Positions 6,911 through 15,205 are shown, counted from the stretch's first letter. The stretch is DNA of 35,390 nucleotides from an uncultured Shimia sp. (GCA_937897325.1 CALCOY010000050.1:1-35390); one strand, 5' to 3'. Numbers and translations: made by a program. The notes: a model not told the origin generated them from the sequence alone.

Positions 6911-7090
6911 TCGCCAGCTCGCCGCAAGCTGGCTACTGTGCGCAAGCACGACAGAGTTGGAGGGCGCTACCCGGCGCTGACAGAAAGTCAACGTGATGAG
7001 GTGGGCAAGATGTGCAATTTAGACAGTCTTGGGATTGCCGAGCTGGCGAACCTTTTCAATGTAAGTCTCGACACTACCGGGCGGGCATGA
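6911..7090 (+). pseudogene. C-terminal remnant of a second serine resolvase
   Basis: This frame has no start and ends at TGA 7088-7090. It encodes RVGGRYPALTESQRDEVGKM and then GIAELANLFNVS. That parallels the intact resolvase tail RIGGRPPALSADQKDEVRRM and EIARLFKVS. The catalytic domain is missing. The reading is direct from translation. The similarity indicates decay of a related recombinase, with orientation opposite to the intact copy. The ATG of the next small gene overlaps its stop (ATGA), so that gene was probably downstream in its operon. Confidence 0.75.
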
Positions 7091-7311
7091 TGGTGTCAGC
7101 GATTTCTGATAATGGAACGGTTCTCCCAGCCGCTGCGTCGGCACTCGTCGTGGATCAGAACGGTAAATTGAGCTTTTACATGCCGGATGTCGCCGAAGAT
7201 GAGGATCTTCCACGTATGGTCCGGTTGCTTGCAGCCGTTCTAATCCAAAGCGAAGACATCGCCTGGGTCGATGATATGATTTCGACCTTCGACAACCTGG
7301 ACCGAGCATAG
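7087..7311 (+). CDS. small hypothetical protein
   Basis: 74 residues from ATGATG at 7087, which overlaps the stop of the resolvase remnant. The longer open frame upstream (from 7012) runs over that remnant and is not credible. The protein is acidic (LSFYMPDVAEDEDLPRMVRL, then AWVDDMISTFDN) and not membrane-bound. I do not recognise the family. Operon-style overlap supports reality, but there is no clear Shine-Dalgarno. A small accessory protein of the former resolvase unit is possible. Confidence 0.5.
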   Translation: MMVSAISDNGTVLPAAASALVVDQNGKLSFYMPDVAEDEDLPRMVRLLAAVLIQSEDIAWVDDMISTFDNLDRA

Positions 7312-7538
7312 GCATTTACAGATGGGGGTTCCTGAGAAGCCTTGGTCCGTAACCGAGGCTGACGTGCAATTGCGGCCGATCCAGGTACCGCCGAAAGCAT
7401 ACCGGCGCTATGTTTCCTCAAACCTGCCCTCAATCTGAATGAACTAGGCGAGGACACGGGCGACTGGCATCTCAAGGTCATATTCTTCTGCTTGGCAGAC
7501 GAGCCGCTCTTTTTTCAAGTTTTTGAGCTGGCTCTTGT
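7312..7538. other. non-coding or decayed stretch before the MobV gene end
   Basis: Two short plus-strand open stretches are visible: one encoding about MGVPEKPWSVTEADVQLRPI, the other about LNELGEDTGDWHLKVIFFCL. They lie in different frames, so they could be a frameshifted remnant of one gene. I could not assign a family. No hairpin terminator for the minus-strand relaxase was recognised here. Confidence 0.3.
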
Positions 7539-8903
7539 TCAATGCGAATTGTTCGTGAGTAGTACTTGAGCCATAACCAGCTTCTGGCGCTCCTGGTCCG
7601 CCTCCTGCGACAGCTCGTTGAGCACACTGCGCTCATCGAGAGGATCGGGGATAAGCTGGTCGAGGATGCCATGCACTTCGTTGTCATCACGCGGTGGCGT
7701 GAGCCGGAATAGCCGCAATATCTCTCCGCCCACTGCCTTCCAGTAGTCGGAGATTGCCACCAAGAGATGCCGTGCCCGATCCAGCAGTCCACCAGTTTGT
7801 GCCACCGACCTGATGTTTTCCATCCCCCGCTCATGAGCTTCGCGGATGCGCGCCAATGCATCTCCCCAATTCTCACTGGCTCGCTGCAGATACGCGCTCT
7901 TGCCGAGATGCCAATTCGAGGTCGCGCTCTGACCATAGCGCCGCATCTGCTTATCGCGTTCTCGTGTCTCCTTCATCTTATTGAAAGCCTCGCGAACTTT
8001 CTGCACACCCTTTGGCAGATCACTACTGGAAACCTCACCTTTCACCAGCGTCTCGGCGAAGGCTATCGCCTCGTTCGCGTCAGCGATGGCCCTGGCACGA
8101 CCGACTTCGTAAGCTTCCTTTTCGCGCCTGCTGATAGCCTCTTCCCGCCCATCAAGATCACGATCCCGGCGCTTCTGATCCGCTCCCTGTTCGCTGAGTT
8201 TGACAGCCATCTCGTTTATCCACTGCCGCGTGCTCTTCCCCTTCGGAGCGGTGGGTGACCTGTCCTCGCCGTACTCGATACCAAGATGGTTGACGGACAA
8301 AGCCATTTGTTCGCGAAGGCGCTGAAAACTGCCCGGCATAGAAAGCTCAGCATGAGAGGCCCTGCCTACCGTGCGGACAGTCGGCTTCGCTGCGACCGCG
8401 CGTTTCCGAGCCTCGAACTCTTCGATTGTTTCATTTCGTTTTTGGCGGCCGGGTTTACGAGCAGTCTTCTGGTAGGTCGGCGCAACCACGAAATGTATGT
8501 GCGGCGTGTCTTCATCCAAATGTAGTTCAGCAAAAACCAGATCATCGCCGAACTGAGCCTCAATGTGATCCATAGTAGCATCGATCCAAGGCTCAAGCCG
8601 CTCCTCATCCCAAGTGCCTACCGCTGACGGATCGCCGGGACGGAAGTACTCCGGGGATGCAGATGCCACGCAACGTAAGTATGGCTTCTCAGCTTGCTTC
8701 GTGGGTTTCTGAACGCCGCCCTCATAGAACTCCCGAAGCGATTGCATTAGCCCTTGATCGCTTCCGTAGAAGATACAGTTCTTGTGAGAACGGTCTGGAT
8801 CGATAGCAGAAGTTCCGTCAGGAGACCTAATCCGGCAATGGCGGTCTAGCGCCGCAAGCATCGTCGGCGACGCAGGCTCGATATTGTAGACTAACTCGGG
8901 CAC
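7539..8903 (-). CDS. MobV-family relaxase (plasmid mobilisation/recombination protein)
   Basis: 454 residues. The family signature HxDExTPHxH is seen as LHLDEDTPHIHFVVAP (H128, E131, H135, H137), the metal and active-site motif III of MobV/Pre relaxases. The N-terminus has a motif I-like RSHKNCIFYG. A long charged, coiled-coil-like region (about 235-320) and a C-terminal helical part follow. MobV relaxases nick oriT and lead single-stranded DNA into a helper conjugation channel. The GTG start at 8903 has GGAGG upstream. The zone just upstream (8904-9233) is where oriT would be expected. No N-terminal truncation is evident. Confidence 0.9.
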   Translation of the reverse strand: MPELVYNIEPASPTMLAALDRHCRIRSPDGTSAIDPDRSHKNCIFYGSDQGLMQSLREFYEGGVQKPTKQAEKPYLRCVASASPEYFRPGDPSAVGTWDEERLEPWIDATMDHIEAQFGDDLVFAELHLDEDTPHIHFVVAPTYQKTARKPGRQKRNETIEEFEARKRAVAAKPTVRTVGRASHAELSMPGSFQRLREQMALSVNHLGIEYGEDRSPTAPKGKSTRQWINEMAVKLSEQGADQKRRDRDLDGREEAISRREKEAYEVGRARAIADANEAIAFAETLVKGEVSSSDLPKGVQKVREAFNKMKETRERDKQMRRYGQSATSNWHLGKSAYLQRASENWGDALARIREAHERGMENIRSVAQTGGLLDRARHLLVAISDYWKAVGGEILRLFRLTPPRDDNEVHGILDQLIPDPLDERSVLNELSQEADQERQKLVMAQVLLTNNSH

Positions 8904-9233
8904 GCGCGCCTCCAGACAAACGCAGGAACACTTGGCAGAGTTTCATTGCTCATAAGGAGACTTTGGGGCCCCGCTGCTTCGCACCACCCCAAAATCGCCT
9001 TCTTCGCCTTGCCGGGGGCTTCTCCGGCCGCTGGCCTGCGCGGCTTGCAACCCTTCGGGCCGCGCCTTGCCAAGCCACCGATGGTGGCTGCAAACCTTTC
9101 TTCTCCGCCAGCCTTTTGAGGGCGCTGCGAAGCAAGGTTTGCGGCAACCCATACCGACCGTAGACCTCCGATATCGGAGGTCGGTCTGGGTCGCCTCGTT
9201 GCCCGAAGGAAGCACTGGATGCCAAAAGGGAGG
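8904..9233. other. candidate oriT zone of the MobV relaxase
   Basis: This GC-rich intergenic stretch upstream of the relaxase contains a perfect 20-bp palindrome (9163-9182, GACCTCCGAT|ATCGGAGGTC) and a CCGACC/GGTCGG pair around it. Three long minus frames overlap here, but none has a recognisable family or a consistent start. MobV origins usually lie just 5' of the mob gene and include inverted repeats, so position and structure fit. The nic site cannot be named. Confidence 0.4.
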
Positions 9234-9794
9234 TTAGATTTCGACATCACGTTCAACATCTGACCAGTGCACGTTCTGTTGCAGCGTCTTGGCTCGCTGT
9301 TGAACGTCGCGCAGCATTACCGGCGCATAGCCCCACACGTCGACGCCAACATTCACTGCGTTTCGACTTCCCATCCATTGCTCATGTACATGGCCAAACA
9401 GGTGGAGTGCGCCTTTTCGGGCACGATGCCATGTGATCATTGGGTAATGGCAAAGCACGCTACTCGGGCCGCTGCCATCTGCAACTTCGGTAATATGTGT
9501 CACCGAGCTCCATGGAAGCGACAGCGTTGGTTCCGCATCGTGGTTGCCGATAACCAAGTGCTTTTCACCACCTGGTAGGCGCGCGAATATCTGGTTCAAC
9601 CAACCGGCATCTTTTGCCTTGGGGCCGAAGGCAAAGTCACCGACAATCCAAAGCGCGTCATTCGGCCCAACCTTGGCGTTGAGGTTTCCAATGATTGCGG
9701 CATCCATGTGGTTCGCCGATTTGAACGGGCGAGCACAGTGCTTGATGATGTTTTCGTGACCGAAGTGAGTATCGGCCGTGTACCAATGTGTCAC
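9234..9794 (-). CDS. calcineurin-like metallophosphoesterase
   Basis: 186 residues from the GTG at 9794, chosen because GGAGGT lies 6 bases upstream. The open frame extends into the 12-bp repeat array, but that part is not protein-like. Metallophosphoesterase motifs run in order: ADTHFGHENI, WIVGDFAFG, VIGNHD, CHYPM and LFGHVHEQW, giving the full two-metal ligand set (D, H, D, N, H, H). Substrate is unknown. Relatives often sit on plasmids and phages. It lies downstream of the DotA/M23 operon on the same strand, separated by the repeats, and might be co-transcribed. Confidence 0.87.
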   Translation of the reverse strand: MTHWYTADTHFGHENIIKHCARPFKSANHMDAAIIGNLNAKVGPNDALWIVGDFAFGPKAKDAGWLNQIFARLPGGEKHLVIGNHDAEPTLSLPWSSVTHITEVADGSGPSSVLCHYPMITWHRARKGALHLFGHVHEQWMGSRNAVNVGVDVWGYAPVMLRDVQQRAKTLQQNVHWSDVERDVEI

Positions 9795-9820
9795 CTCGCT
9801 ACCTCCTCGAATTTTGATCC

Positions 9821-9898
9821 GAAAGCGTACTCGCAAGCAATTTCGCAAGCCTTTTGGCAAGCCAGCCGTATAGCTTCTTGGCTTGCCAAAAGGCTTGC
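9821..9898. repeat. array of degenerate 12-bp tandem repeats (copy A)
   Basis: The hexamer GCAAGC or a close variant recurs exactly every 12 bases: 9821 (GAAAGC), 9833, 9845, 9857, 9869 (degenerate), 9881 and 9893. The last two are GCTTGC, so the two halves form a 19-bp inverted repeat (9845-9863 with 9880-9898) and could make a strong hairpin. A longer array with the same period and hexamer lies at 15092-15205. Copy A fills the spacer between the hydrolase stop and the phosphoesterase ribosome-binding site. Confidence 0.8.
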
Positions 9899-9932
9899 GG
9901 AGGACTTTTGAAAACAAAAAAGCATGTGCCGG

Positions 9933-11408
9933 TCATTGGCCCGCCAGGATCAAACCGGACAGAACGCCAGCGCGCGATCTCATTGTGGCGGCATTGTTCG
10001 ATCCGCTGCGCGCCGATCCAACGGCGGCGAGGCCGTATTGGATCGCGGCGTCCCGTGCGTCTGAAGAGGCCATATTCGCTGAGGTCTGCGGATTGGCGGC
10101 TAACGCCCCGCCAAATTCAGTTACGCCCTGCATGGCATTGTGTCCGCCATTCGAGGAGATCATGCCGCCGTCGAGAAAATCTGCGCCCGGTGCACAGGTA
10201 GGCTCCAGAGTCAGCCCATCTGGCCGCGTGAAGCCCTGTCGCGCGTATTGTTCGACCGAGAGGATCGAGGCCGTGAAGGGAATGCGGCGATGCAGATAGG
10301 TTTCGGGGTTCACCACGTAGAATGGAGCGGGAGCAGCGCCTTCAAGGCTGGCACCAGCCAAGCCGCTGCTGGCTTTCGCCCCAAAGAATGTCTCCCGGTC
10401 TTCCAGGGGCCACACGCGGCCCGAAGCATCACCTAGAGAAGCCATGATTTCCCCAGAGATATGAACTTCCAAATGGAGGTGAACGGCCCCCGGCGAGCCT
10501 ACATCGCCTTGGGTTATGACAACGGTATCAGGCAAAACGACGTCACCTTGCGCGACCCGTCTTGCTTGACCGTGGAGGTAGCCGACACGCTGCCGCCCAT
10601 CTGGCGTTTCCACGAAGACCGTGTTGGTTCTGTTCGCCGAAGAGAGAACCACTGTTCCCGGCACACCGGCATAGACGTGCGCTCCCTCGCCTTCATTATT
10701 CGCGAGGTCGAGACCCAGGTGATAACCAGCCGAAGCCCGGCCGGTGCGATCCACGCCGAATGGCGATGTGGCCCGCAGTCCGGCGGTGCTCATCAGGTCG
10801 CGGTCGAAGCATGTTCCGATTCCCCCAGCGAGCACCGGCCCAGGCTCGGTCTGTCCGGTGATACCTGACACGTCATAGCCTGCGCCTCGGATTAGGTAGG
10901 TGCAGACGGAAACACCGTTACCGTCCCGCGCCTGATCGCAGTCACCAGTCCGATGGTAGCGGCCAAGAGCGCCACCGTAAGCGCAGCCAAACTGGCAACC
11001 CTTGATGATCGAGCTTTGCGTGATGGTTCGGCACTGCCCACCCCAGCAGACCTGAGACCCGATCAGCTCATCGAAGCCGTTCCGTCTGGCGAGCTGCCAT
11101 TCATCGGCCATGTATCTGCGATAGGCCGACACCTGCGCCGTTGGGCTTGCGAGGAACGATTCCAGCGAACTAGGGTGATAGCGGATGCGGGTATCCGGAC
11201 AAAACTGGAATGCACCAGCGCAGCCGAATTGGTTCACACTGTCCCAATCGCCTTCGGACGAGCTGACGGCCGACGCGAATTCCGCCAGTCCGGGCGGCAT
11301 GCCCGCGTTGATCAGTTCGACCGTTGAGACCTGAGCGATGGCAGCTCCGGGCAAAGCTCCGAGGACAAGTGCGAAAGCGCGAGCGAATGATGTTCCAGCA
11401 AATCTCAT
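9933..11408 (-). CDS. secreted peptidoglycan hydrolase: lysozyme-like plus M23 peptidase
   Basis: About 491 residues from the ATG near 11408. A GTG near 11420 is an alternative. A signal peptide is clear (ARAFALVLGALPGAAIAQ). Numbering from that GTG, residues about 45-180 resemble a VirB1/lysozyme-type domain, with candidate catalytic E56 in SSSEGDWDSV and GAFQFCP. Residues about 215-320 are a LytM/M23 domain with HLGLD (H234, D238), YLH (H283) and HLHLEVH (H314, H316), a complete zinc site. Such enzymes open the cell wall for transfer machines. It is the last gene of the DotA-like operon, consistent with assembly of an envelope channel. Several cysteines suggest disulphides in the periplasm. 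Confidence 0.87.
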   Translation of the reverse strand: MRFAGTSFARAFALVLGALPGAAIAQVSTVELINAGMPPGLAEFASAVSSSEGDWDSVNQFGCAGAFQFCPDTRIRYHPSSLESFLASPTAQVSAYRRYMADEWQLARRNGFDELIGSQVCWGGQCRTITQSSIIKGCQFGCAYGGALGRYHRTGDCDQARDGNGVSVCTYLIRGAGYDVSGITGQTEPGPVLAGGIGTCFDRDLMSTAGLRATSPFGVDRTGRASAGYHLGLDLANNEGEGAHVYAGVPGTVVLSSANRTNTVFVETPDGRQRVGYLHGQARRVAQGDVVLPDTVVITQGDVGSPGAVHLHLEVHISGEIMASLGDASGRVWPLEDRETFFGAKASSGLAGASLEGAAPAPFYVVNPETYLHRRIPFTASILSVEQYARQGFTRPDGLTLEPTCAPGADFLDGGMISSNGGHNAMQGVTEFGGALAANPQTSANMASSDARDAAIQYGLAAVGSARSGSNNAATMRSRAGVLSGLILAGQ

Positions 11409-11413
11409 AGTTG

Positions 11414-11839
11414 TCACCACGCCTGCTTCAGGTCAATCTCATTGCCGCACGCGGTCAGCACCAGCTCGACAGGATCGACGGTCATTGAGGAACGGTCTTG
11501 GCAGACCATCCCGTGCGCACGGCCGAAGTGGCTGCGCAGCTCCGTGCCGTCTTCAGTCTCGATGCGGAATCGGAACGGACACTCTGACAGGCCACACCAC
11601 CGATCCACGAGGATCGAAAGCGTGATCTCGCCACCATCGACGGGAAAGGTTGAATACCAAACAGACGGCTGCACGACCGAGCCGCCCTGTTCGACTTCTT
11701 CATCGGTGAAGAGGCCGGTAGGATCGGTCAACGCGCCGATCTCCGTCATCTCGAACGAGATCGGGGCAACTTCAGCTATGACTGGCCCACATAGAACGGC
11801 GACAACGCAGACGATGACAGTAGTACATCGATAGATCAT
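11414..11839 (-). CDS. exported protein of unknown function in the DotA-like operon
   Basis: 141 residues from the ATG at 11839, which has AGGGG upstream and overlaps the preceding stop by 4 bp. The longer frame to 11917 is not needed. The N-terminus is a signal peptide (CTTVIVCVVAVLCGPVIA). The mature part is beta-rich with paired cysteines (VDRWCGLSECPFRFRIETED) and a late CQDRSS...ACGNEI. The family is not recognised. The TrbM- or invasion-protein-like look (cysteine-containing periplasmic beta protein) is only an impression. Its position between a polytopic DotA-like protein and a wall hydrolase suggests a periplasmic partner. Confidence 0.72.
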   Translation of the reverse strand: MIYRCTTVIVCVVAVLCGPVIAEVAPISFEMTEIGALTDPTGLFTDEEVEQGGSVVQPSVWYSTFPVDGGEITLSILVDRWCGLSECPFRFRIETEDGTELRSHFGRAHGMVCQDRSSMTVDPVELVLTACGNEIDLKQAW

Positions 11840-12372
11840 GTCGCTGCCCCTGATAAAGGATCGCGGAGCTGCGGCGGGTTGCGACCGTAAATCCAGCGGG
11901 AATTGACGCCGATCCACTCTTCGTTGCCATAATGATCTGTGTCATGTCGGGTCATTTCGAACAAAATCAGACCGTTCGGATCGCGTTTGAGATCGAAGAA
12001 GGGTGGCAGGTCTAGCCGACCGAAAACACGCTGATGGATGCGACCCTGTAGCCCGCTCCACACCTTTTCCATCCCAACGCGGACTAGAAACACCGGTTGT
12101 TCAGGAAAGTCCGCCTGCCGCCAGTGCTCTTCGAGATACCGGGCTATCCGCGTCCGCTCCTGCTCGATCAGCTCAGCCGTTGGCCACGGGGTTTTCCAAT
12201 CCTCGGTGTCGAGCAATTCCTGCGTGAGGCCGGGCTGATAGTCGCCCAAGATGCGATCTAGATTCAGATGGTTCAGCGCCGCCTCAAAGCGTGCTTGCTG
12301 CTCTTTGAGTGCCTCGGCACGTAGGCGCATCGAACGACCCGGTGCCATTAACGCATCCCATAGGCGTCTCAT
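11836..12372 (-). CDS. cytoplasmic hypothetical protein in the DotA-like operon
   Basis: 178 residues with no signal peptide or membrane segment. A basic helical N-terminus (PGRSMRLRAEALKEQQARFE) is followed by a mixed domain containing PVFLVRVGMEKVWSGLQGRI and NEEWIGVNSRWIYGRNPP. The family is not recognised. The start overlaps the stop of the DotA-like gene by 4 bp (ATGA), and its own stop overlaps the next gene, so it is translated as part of the operon. A cytoplasmic or membrane-peripheral partner of the DotA-like protein is the simplest inference. Confidence 0.72.
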   Translation of the reverse strand: MRRLWDALMAPGRSMRLRAEALKEQQARFEAALNHLNLDRILGDYQPGLTQELLDTEDWKTPWPTAELIEQERTRIARYLEEHWRQADFPEQPVFLVRVGMEKVWSGLQGRIHQRVFGRLDLPPFFDLKRDPNGLILFEMTRHDTDHYGNEEWIGVNSRWIYGRNPPQLRDPLSGAAT

Positions 12373-14726
12373 TGTGACGACCTCGGTAGACTGCGAATAC
12401 TGCTATCCTGTCTTTGTTTGCGCAGTTTCCCGAGCTGATTGTGAGCGCTGCCGACGCGCATACCAGCGCTGCGAGCACCCATGTAGCCAAGGCCCCCGGC
12501 CATGACCGTCTTGTCAGCGATGGCTCCGGGCTGCGTGTAACGGCCCATGCCAGCGCCGATCAGGTTCATTGCGGTCTCACCGAACTCAACAATGATCTGC
12601 GACCCGAAGAGCACCGTCAGGAACGCCAACAGGACGTACACGATCAGTAGGAACACCATCACAACGATACCGATGGTGCTGTTCACAGCCGTTGCCGCGA
12701 ACCCTGCCAGATCAGGCACCGTGTCCGCGCCGGAAATCCCGTCGAAGAACATCAGTCGCCCAAAGAAGGTGTGTAGCACGTATAGCATGACCGAGATCAC
12801 CATCATCGCGATCACCAATCCGACGACAACGAAGAACGGGCGAAGGAAAATACTCAGGGTCGCCAAAAGCACCCGCGGTATGCCCGACCCGAACAAGGTG
12901 GCTTCGCGTGCCGGTGTGAACATCTGCAAAAGCATCAGGGGCCACGCGAACATGATCTCGAGTATCTGAAGCAACCAACTCATGATCGCCGTAAAGAAAT
13001 AGACCATCGGCACAAGAGGCAGGATGATCATCATAACAAGCCCGACGATCAGCAGGGTGATGCCCACTCCGGTCAGGCCGGAGGACGCCATGCCCACGAC
13101 TTCGCCGCTTCCGAAGATGAAATCGGCACCGCGGCCAAGGATGCTCTGATTGGCGACCTCAAGGCCAACACCCGCTGTCAGGGCAGTGCCCCCCGCCCCG
13201 GCTAGGATCGTGCCCTGACGCTGGACCTGAAGCATTGGGTCCACAAATCCGAAGTTGCCTTCGGCCGTATTTGTCGCGACTGGGCCGAAAACATTCAGGA
13301 TGCCGCGATAGAGGCCGTTGATGGCCCTTTGGTCAATGGCGCTCTGAGGTACCTCGCCCATGGCCGCATTCATCGGTGTTTCCACATCGGGCAGCGACAG
13401 GTTTACCACGTTCGATGCGATCTCATCCCATGTGTCCTGATCCGCGTCGGCCTTCGCGACCAGCTCGCGCGTGATACTGCTATTGCGGACGCCGCGATTG
13501 TAACCCTGTCCGCGCAGGAACTCGGAAATCTGGTTTTTGCGTGCAGCTTGCATGGCGAGCGTATCGCCGGGGAACTCGATGGACGTGACTGTTGAGGCCA
13601 CACCCCGCTGCCAAATCGGAGCGAGCATCCAGCCTTCGGTCGTGACCATGTTGAGCAACCCGTCATGCACGTCCTCCACCACATCCGAGGAAATGCTCGT
13701 GGAGATCGCCGGGCCGCTTAGATAGGACGCCACCGCCGCGTAAACGGCTGTACGCGACGGTTCGAGCAGAGCTTCGCTATCACGTTCGCCGTTATAGATC
13801 GAGAAGGCTACCATCTGGGCCGCTGCTGACAGCTCTGGCAAAACCTCTTCGGCCAGATGCGCGAACTGCTGCTGTGCTCGGCCCGCCATTAGGCCGACTT
13901 CGAGACCGCCGCCATCCTCGATAGCGGAATAGCTATCGGTCGCCCCGACTGATCCGCAGTAGTTGCTGCGGCCGCTGAAAGCTGCTCCGCCGGCCTCTTC
14001 AGCAAAAAACATCTGGAAGCTCATTCCGACGACTTGTCGGCCTCCGACGCCGTTCCAGAACCCCGAAGTGTCTTCGAGTTGGAGCGGCGACTGACGAAGC
14101 CGGATGGCCCCCGTGGTTCCGGTCGCACTGACCTCTTCGAGGGTGACATCGCCATCGCCGTTGATGACGCGCTCAATCCGGTTGGCGTTCATTGCGCAGA
14201 TATGGCCCGTCACCAGCGCATCGAAAGCACCTCCGAATTGTTGCACCAGCCGGTCAGAATCAGGCGGTATTCGGGCGAAGGAGCCGGAAGTTAGTGGTGT
14301 GCCGCTCAGCATGTCGTCTGCGACGTTGCGCCATGTCACGTCCCCGAAAGCGCTGCCTTGCAGCACCAACCAGAGAACAGCGACTTGGATTAAGGAGAAA
14401 CCGCCAACTATGGGCACGAAGCCAGCCACCCCGAAGACCGTCCGCAGAACCGTGTATTTGGTGTCGGCAGACTGTCCGAAGGTCTTTCCGTCCGCCGCAG
14501 TGTCGAAAATCATTGAGTATATGGTGAAGGTCAGCACGACCAGCATCGCCAACGGGCAGAAGGCGTTGAAGACCGTGAAGATAGTTTCCAGCCAGTTGGC
14601 CACGACGATCGTGTCGTCGCCATCGCCGTGCAGGCGTGGAATGATGCCTCCGAAGAGACGGGTGAGAATATCAGCCGAAAAGTCGTTGCCAATATCCGGC
14701 GGAACGAAAAGTTCATCGAACTCCAT
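12369..14726 (-). CDS. DotA/TraY-like polytopic membrane protein
   Basis: 785 residues with the DotA/TraY architecture. Membrane segments lie near the N-terminus (about 45-75 and 90-127), followed by a large soluble loop (about 130-535, periplasmic in DotA). A C-terminal membrane block then spans about 540-605, 615-660 and 680-730. The segment VANWLETIFTVFNAFCPLAM and the VLRTVFGVAGFVPIVGGFSL run are typical. DotA/TraY proteins belong to type IVB secretion and IncI conjugation, where TraY is also the target of entry exclusion. No DotB, DotO, IcmE or other IVB genes are visible. GGAGGG lies 7 bases before the ATG. Confidence 0.82.
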   Translation of the reverse strand: MEFDELFVPPDIGNDFSADILTRLFGGIIPRLHGDGDDTIVVANWLETIFTVFNAFCPLAMLVVLTFTIYSMIFDTAADGKTFGQSADTKYTVLRTVFGVAGFVPIVGGFSLIQVAVLWLVLQGSAFGDVTWRNVADDMLSGTPLTSGSFARIPPDSDRLVQQFGGAFDALVTGHICAMNANRIERVINGDGDVTLEEVSATGTTGAIRLRQSPLQLEDTSGFWNGVGGRQVVGMSFQMFFAEEAGGAAFSGRSNYCGSVGATDSYSAIEDGGGLEVGLMAGRAQQQFAHLAEEVLPELSAAAQMVAFSIYNGERDSEALLEPSRTAVYAAVASYLSGPAISTSISSDVVEDVHDGLLNMVTTEGWMLAPIWQRGVASTVTSIEFPGDTLAMQAARKNQISEFLRGQGYNRGVRNSSITRELVAKADADQDTWDEIASNVVNLSLPDVETPMNAAMGEVPQSAIDQRAINGLYRGILNVFGPVATNTAEGNFGFVDPMLQVQRQGTILAGAGGTALTAGVGLEVANQSILGRGADFIFGSGEVVGMASSGLTGVGITLLIVGLVMMIILPLVPMVYFFTAIMSWLLQILEIMFAWPLMLLQMFTPAREATLFGSGIPRVLLATLSIFLRPFFVVVGLVIAMMVISVMLYVLHTFFGRLMFFDGISGADTVPDLAGFAATAVNSTIGIVVMVFLLIVYVLLAFLTVLFGSQIIVEFGETAMNLIGAGMGRYTQPGAIADKTVMAGGLGYMGARSAGMRVGSAHNQLGKLRKQRQDSSIRSLPRSSQ

Positions 14727-14729
14727 GAC

Positions 14730-14969
14730 CTAAGCCCTCCGATAGTCGTGCTTGAGCAGCACACGGCCGTTGGCGGCAATAGCTGGCAGAATGATCTCGC
14801 CCGAACTCAGCTCATAGGCTGTCCCGGCGGCTTCTGCGCGACCATCGCGCTCGATGAACACAGTCCAAAACATGGCCGCACCATTCTCGCGTTGGTATTG
14901 ATCCGCACTGTCGAACAGCGATTTGGGTTGGCGGAGCAGTGCGGAATCGTCTTGTATTGTCGTAGCCAT
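14730..14969 (-). CDS. small hypothetical protein, first gene of the DotA-like operon
   Basis: 79 residues from the ATG at 14969, which has a strong AGGAGG 5 bases upstream. The open frame reaches 15287 only by running through the 12-bp repeat array, so the longer form is rejected. The protein is soluble (SLFDSADQYQRENGAAMFWT, then TAYELSSGEIILPAIAANGR) and not assigned to a family. It ends 4 bases before the DotA-like start. It could be an accessory or regulatory component of the transfer-like operon. Confidence 0.72.
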   Translation of the reverse strand: MATTIQDDSALLRQPKSLFDSADQYQRENGAAMFWTVFIERDGRAEAAGTAYELSSGEIILPAIAANGRVLLKHDYRRA

Positions 14970-15091
14970 CTTAACCTCCTTGCAGGTTGGGTTGGTCAGC
15001 GGCGGAGGCGCGGGGCTACGCGCCGCCGTCGCGAACATTGTAGTCGTACTTCGAACAAAAATACATAAAAACCATTTTAAAACATAATGTT

Positions 15092-15205
15092 GCAAGCCTT
15101 CTCGCAAGCCCCAGCGCCAGCTTTTTGGCATTCCTGAAAGCAAGCTTTTTTGCAATCCTCGAGGCAAGCTAGCCTGCAATCTTAAAGGCAAGCCATTTTG
15201 CTTGC
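15092..15205. repeat. array of degenerate 12-bp tandem repeats (copy B, ten units)
   Basis: Hexamers sit exactly every 12 bases: GCAAGC 15092, GCAAGC 15104, GCCAGC 15116, GCATTC 15128, GCAAGC 15140, GCAATC 15152, GCAAGC 15164, GCAATC 15176, GCAAGC 15188 and GCTTGC 15200. The spacers are often CCTTTTG-like. The period, hexamer and final inverted unit match the array at 9821-9898. The array lies upstream of the DotA-like operon and downstream of the replication-type gene. Twelve bases equals four codons (plus-strand Ala-Ser-X-X), but a stop interrupts that frame, so a DNA or RNA role is more likely. Confidence 0.8.

Noticed and set aside
8891-9259. Three overlapping minus-strand frames upstream of the MobV gene
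   Set aside because: High GC produces open frames in all three phases. None has a recognisable family, and the region is better explained as an oriT/leader zone.
9795-9917. N-terminal extension of the phosphoesterase
   Set aside because: It translates the 12-bp repeats. GGAGGT just before the GTG at 9794 marks the start.
15092-15205. CRISPR array
   Set aside because: The unit is 12 bp with a degenerate 6-bp word. There are no long repeats, no unique spacers of fixed length, and no cas genes.
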